Source of the DNA: CAMYMG01 sp038259455
GTDB taxonomy: Bacteria; Pseudomonadota; Alphaproteobacteria; Rhizobiales; Rhizobiaceae
Direction of reading: 5' to 3'
Assembly (NCBI GenBank): GCA_038259455.1
Contig: JBBSOT010000035.1
Span: forward strand, 1 to 24,971
Length of the DNA stretch: 24,971 nt
The notes below the pieces were generated by a model. The model made no database searches. It saw only the letters and a list, made by a program, of their open reading frames with translations, and was not told the DNA's origin. Within the stretch, counting starts at the first letter, position 1. Each line of letters starts with the position of its first letter. Shown here piece by piece: positions 22,296 through 24,971 of this stretch. Position numbers and translations under genes: made by a program.

Positions 22296-22685
22296 ATGGC
22301 CAGACATGATTTCGATCCCGCGACCGTAATCCCAGACGGTCGGCTGCCTGCAAAGGCGAGGCTGTTCGACGGGACACTTTCCGGTCCGCATCGTGGCTCT
22401 GTGAATGGCGAGACCCTGGGTGCGCAGGTGACTGTTCTTACCTATGGCAATGACGAGCCCGGAACGGGACCCAGACTGCATGTCCATCCCTATGATGAAG
22501 TCTTCGTCGTGCAACAGGGCCGTGCGAGGTTCTTTGTCGGCGACCACGTGATCGATGCCGATCCCGGCGAAACGGTGCTTGGGCCGGCGGGCCCGCCGCA
22601 CCGTTTCATCAATCGCGGGCCGGGGCGATTGCGGACGCTCGATATCCACATGTCGCCGCGCTGGATCCAGACCGACCTGGATTAG
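22296..22685 (+). CDS. Single-domain cupin protein
   Basis: 129 aa from the ATG at 22296 with GGAG 7 nt upstream; an in-frame ATG at 22248 falls just after the Pho-box-like site and lacks a ribosome binding site. The cupin motif is complete: LHVHPYDEVFVVQQGRARF with metal ligands His62, His64 and Glu68, then GPPHRFINRGPG with His102. Small bacterial cupins of this kind bind a metal and may be sugar isomerases, dioxygenases or regulators; no choice can be made here. It diverges from btaA, and its stop codon overlaps the stop of the convergent 5-oxoprolinase gene. Confidence 0.85.
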   Translation: MARHDFDPATVIPDGRLPAKARLFDGTLSGPHRGSVNGETLGAQVTVLTYGNDEPGTGPRLHVHPYDEVFVVQQGRARFFVGDHVIDADPGETVLGPAGPPHRFINRGPGRLRTLDIHMSPRWIQTDLD

Positions 22686-24971
22686 GCCGGTTCTGGCGGG
22701 CGGCCGAAGCCGCCCGGCGTCGGCGTGGTGACGATGACCGCTTCGCCGGGTTCCAGGAAGGTCTGGTCGCAGGCGCGAAGGGTTTCGATCCTTCCGTCGG
22801 CGCGGCGCACCTCGGTCTTGCCGACTTCGCCCGAACCACCGCCCTCCAGCCCCTCGGGCGGCCGATTGCGGTGCGACGACAGGATGGCGCATTCCATGCG
22901 CTCCAGAAAGCGGATGGTTCGTCTGGTGCCGTCGCCGGCGTGGAATTTTCCCTTGCCGCCGGAGCCCTCGCGAATGTGGAAATCCTCGAGCAGCACGGGG
23001 AAGCGCAGTTCAAGCACCTCGGGGTCGGTAAGGCGCGAATTGGTCATGTGGGTGTGGACGCCCGACGTGCCGTTGAAGCCGCGGCCACTGTTCATCTGCC
23101 CGGCAGGTGAACCGGAGCAGATGGTCTCGTAATACTGATATTTTTCATTGCCGTAGGTCAGGTTGTTCATTGTACCCTGCGCGTTGGCGATGGCACCCAT
23201 GGCCCCGAACATCGCATTGGTCACATGCTGCGAAGTCTCGACATTGCCGGCAACGACGGCCGCCGGATAGGCGGGCCGAAGCATGCATCCGTCGGGGATG
23301 ATGAGCTTGATCGGCCTCAGGCAGCCGGCATTCATCGGGATGTTGTCCTCGACCATCACCCGGAACGCATAGAGCACGGCGGCGCGCGCTACCGGGTAGG
23401 GCGCGTTGAAGTTGTTCTTCATCACCGGCGAGGTGCCGGTGAAGTCGACGGTCGCCTCGCGGTTGGCGCGATCGACGGTGATGCTCACCTTGATGACCTG
23501 CCCGGTGTCGGTCGGGTACTCATAGGTTGAACTGTCGGGTAGTCGCTCGAGCACGCGGCGCACGCTTTCAGCCGCATTGTCCTGGACGTGGCCCATATAA
23601 GCCTCGACGACATCGAACCCGAAATGCGCAATCATCTTGCGCAGTTCGGCGACGCCCTTCTCGTTGGCGGCGATCTGCGCCTTGAGGTCGCCGATGTTCT
23701 GGTGCGGGTTGCGCGCCGGGTAAGGATGGTCGGTAAGGATGCGATAGAGCTCGGCTTCCTGGAACTTGCCGCGCGAGACAATGCGGAAATTGTCGATCAA
23801 CACGCCTTCCTCGTCCACCGTCGTGGCGAGCGGCGTCATCGAACCGGGCGCGGTGCCGCCGACATCGGCATGATGGCCGCGCGAGGCGGAGTAGAAGATG
23901 ATCTCCTGGCCGGCATCGTCGAAGACCGGGGTGACGACGGTGATATCGGGTAGGTGAGTGCCGCCATTATAGGGGGCGTTGAGCGCGAAGACGTCGCCCG
24001 GATGGATGTCGCCTTCGTTCAGCCGGATGATCGTCTCGACCGAATTGCCCATCGAACCCAAATGCACCGGCATGTGCGGTGCGTTGGCGACGAGCGCGCC
24101 GGTGCGGTCGAAGACGGCGCAGGAGAAGTCGAGCCGCTCCTTGATGTTGACCGAATAGGCGGTGTTCTGCAGTGTCACGCCCATCTGCTCGGCGATCGAC
24201 ATGAACAGGTTGTTGAAGACCTCGAGCATGACCGGATCGGCCTCGGTGCCGAGGGCTGCCTGGCGCTGCTTCTTCTCGACGCGGCGCAGCAGGACATGGT
24301 CCTTGGCGGTGATCTCGGCCTGCCAGCCCGGCTCGACGACGATGGTCTGGTGGCTCTCGATGAGGAGCGCGGGGCCGTCGATACTGTTGCCCCGGGAGAG
24401 GTCCTCGCGGCGGTAGACGGCTGCATCCTGCCAGGCGCCGTTGCAGAAGACGGGGCGGGTCTCGCCGGGTTTTGCGTCGGCGCCGGAGAGCGGCTGGTCG
24501 GTCTCGTCGCGGCCGGAGGCCCGGCGGTCGGAAGCCTCGACCTCGACCGTTTCGATGACCATCGGCTTGTCGTCATAGACGAATCCGAACTGCGCCTTGT
24601 GGGCAGTCTCGAAATCGGTCCGCGCCTGATCGATGGAGCGGGTGGCGAAATTGACCGGCAGGGCGGTGTCGGTGCCGTCGTAGCGGATGTGCAGGTTGGG
24701 GCGCCCGACGACCGCATCGTCGGGAACGCCCTGCAGCTTCATCTCGGCGAACACGGCGTCATGCAGCGTCTCGATGGTGGCGTCGAGCTCGGCGACTGTG
24801 CCTTCGGCGAGCGGCCGGATCAGACCCTGCTGGCGCGACGCGAAGACGCTCGACATGCCGATGCCATAGGCCGAGAGCAGGCCCGAGAAGGGGTGGATGA
24901 GCACGGCTTCCATGCCGAGTGCATCGGCCACAAGGCACGCATGCTGGCCGCCGGCGCCGCCGAAGCAGTTG
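22682..24971 (-). CDS. Fused hydantoinase/5-oxoprolinase (HyuA-HyuB; 5' end outside window)
   Basis: At least 763 aa, open to the right edge; the ATG at 24931 is internal, since the frame continues upstream with NCFGGAGGQHACLVADALG, a conserved HyuA segment. The C-terminal part of the hydantoinase A domain runs to about 24250. The complete hydantoinase B domain starts at DPVMLEVFNNLFMSIAEQMG and includes HADVGGTAPGSM and GSGGKGKFHAGDGTRR. Fusion of A and B in one chain is the 5-oxoprolinase (OPLAH) layout, about 1200-1290 aa, which hydrolyses 5-oxoproline to glutamate with ATP. Related hydantoinases share this fold, so the substrate is likely but not certain. Confidence 0.9.
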   Translation of the reverse strand, partial: NCFGGAGGQHACLVADALGMEAVLIHPFSGLLSAYGIGMSSVFASRQQGLIRPLAEGTVAELDATIETLHDAVFAEMKLQGVPDDAVVGRPNLHIRYDGTDTALPVNFATRSIDQARTDFETAHKAQFGFVYDDKPMVIETVEVEASDRRASGRDETDQPLSGADAKPGETRPVFCNGAWQDAAVYRREDLSRGNSIDGPALLIESHQTIVVEPGWQAEITAKDHVLLRRVEKKQRQAALGTEADPVMLEVFNNLFMSIAEQMGVTLQNTAYSVNIKERLDFSCAVFDRTGALVANAPHMPVHLGSMGNSVETIIRLNEGDIHPGDVFALNAPYNGGTHLPDITVVTPVFDDAGQEIIFYSASRGHHADVGGTAPGSMTPLATTVDEEGVLIDNFRIVSRGKFQEAELYRILTDHPYPARNPHQNIGDLKAQIAANEKGVAELRKMIAHFGFDVVEAYMGHVQDNAAESVRRVLERLPDSSTYEYPTDTGQVIKVSITVDRANREATVDFTGTSPVMKNNFNAPYPVARAAVLYAFRVMVEDNIPMNAGCLRPIKLIIPDGCMLRPAYPAAVVAGNVETSQHVTNAMFGAMGAIANAQGTMNNLTYGNEKYQYYETICSGSPAGQMNSGRGFNGTSGVHTHMTNSRLTDPEVLELRFPVLLEDFHIREGSGGKGKFHAGDGTRRTIRFLERMECAILSSHRNRPPEGLEGGGSGEVGKTEVRRADGRIETLRACDQTFLEPGEAVIVTTPTPGGFGRPPEPA

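Noticed and set aside
22188..22892. 234-codon reverse-strand frame spanning the cupin
   Set aside because: Antisense to the cupin gene and overlapping the regulatory region of btaA; no domain.
1..24971. Search by eye for tRNA, CRISPR repeats, transposases, integrases or attachment repeats
   Set aside because: No cloverleaf-like segment, regularly spaced repeat, transposase motif or flanking direct repeat was found.

Overview
The window looks like chromosomal DNA from an alphaproteobacterium of the order Hyphomicrobiales (rhizobia), most likely near Mesorhizobium or Aminobacter. This is inferred from high GC, dense short-gapped genes, an ArsR-methyltransferase/metF pair, a btaA-btaB betaine-lipid operon, a fused 5-oxoprolinase, and DUF2293, DUF1311 and DUF421 genes. 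I see no rRNA, tRNA, CRISPR array, insertion sequence, phage gene or plasmid function. Both window edges cut a gene: an alpha/beta hydrolase on the left and a 5-oxoprolinase on the right.

Layout. 1-2211: partial serine hydrolase (-), an exported protein with two PGDYG-like repeats (+), a LapA-domain membrane protein (-) and a small basic protein (+). 2377-6325: a YadG/YadH-type ABC-2 exporter, a conserved unknown protein and the ribosome-associated ATPase EttA (+). 6375-8831: a small Cys-rich exported protein (-), diverging from a FabH-like ketoacyl synthase and a MOSC protein (+). 8846-11752: trmO and a DUF2293 gene (-), diverging from an ArsR-methyltransferase fusion (SahR type) that overlaps metF (+). 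A near-perfect 16-bp palindrome lies in the shared promoter region and a strong terminator follows metF. 11803-14342: a 28-codon membrane-peptide gene, an amidase and an EamA transporter (-). 14520-17984: ornithine/lysine-type decarboxylase, DUF1311 (LprI-like) protein, DUF421 protein and exported SMP-30-like protein (+). 18001-20073: MltB-family lytic transglycosylase and lipoprotein GH25 lysozyme (-). 20267-24971: btaB and btaA (-) with a Pho-box-like repeat upstream, a cupin (+), and a hydantoinase/5-oxoprolinase (-) whose stop codon overlaps the cupin stop.

Themes. Three units use S-adenosylmethionine. SahR/metF handle methionine-cycle control and remethylation. TrmO methylates tRNA. BtaA and BtaB build the phosphorus-free lipid DGTS from SAM. 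The cell envelope is the other theme: ABC-2 exporter, peptidoglycan hydrolases, LprI-like protein, DUF421 and betaine lipid. I found no obvious new multi-gene defence or mobile system. The most novel items are the tiny membrane-peptide gene at 11803-11889, the two-repeat PGDYG-like exported protein, and regulatory sites that fit the genes beside them.
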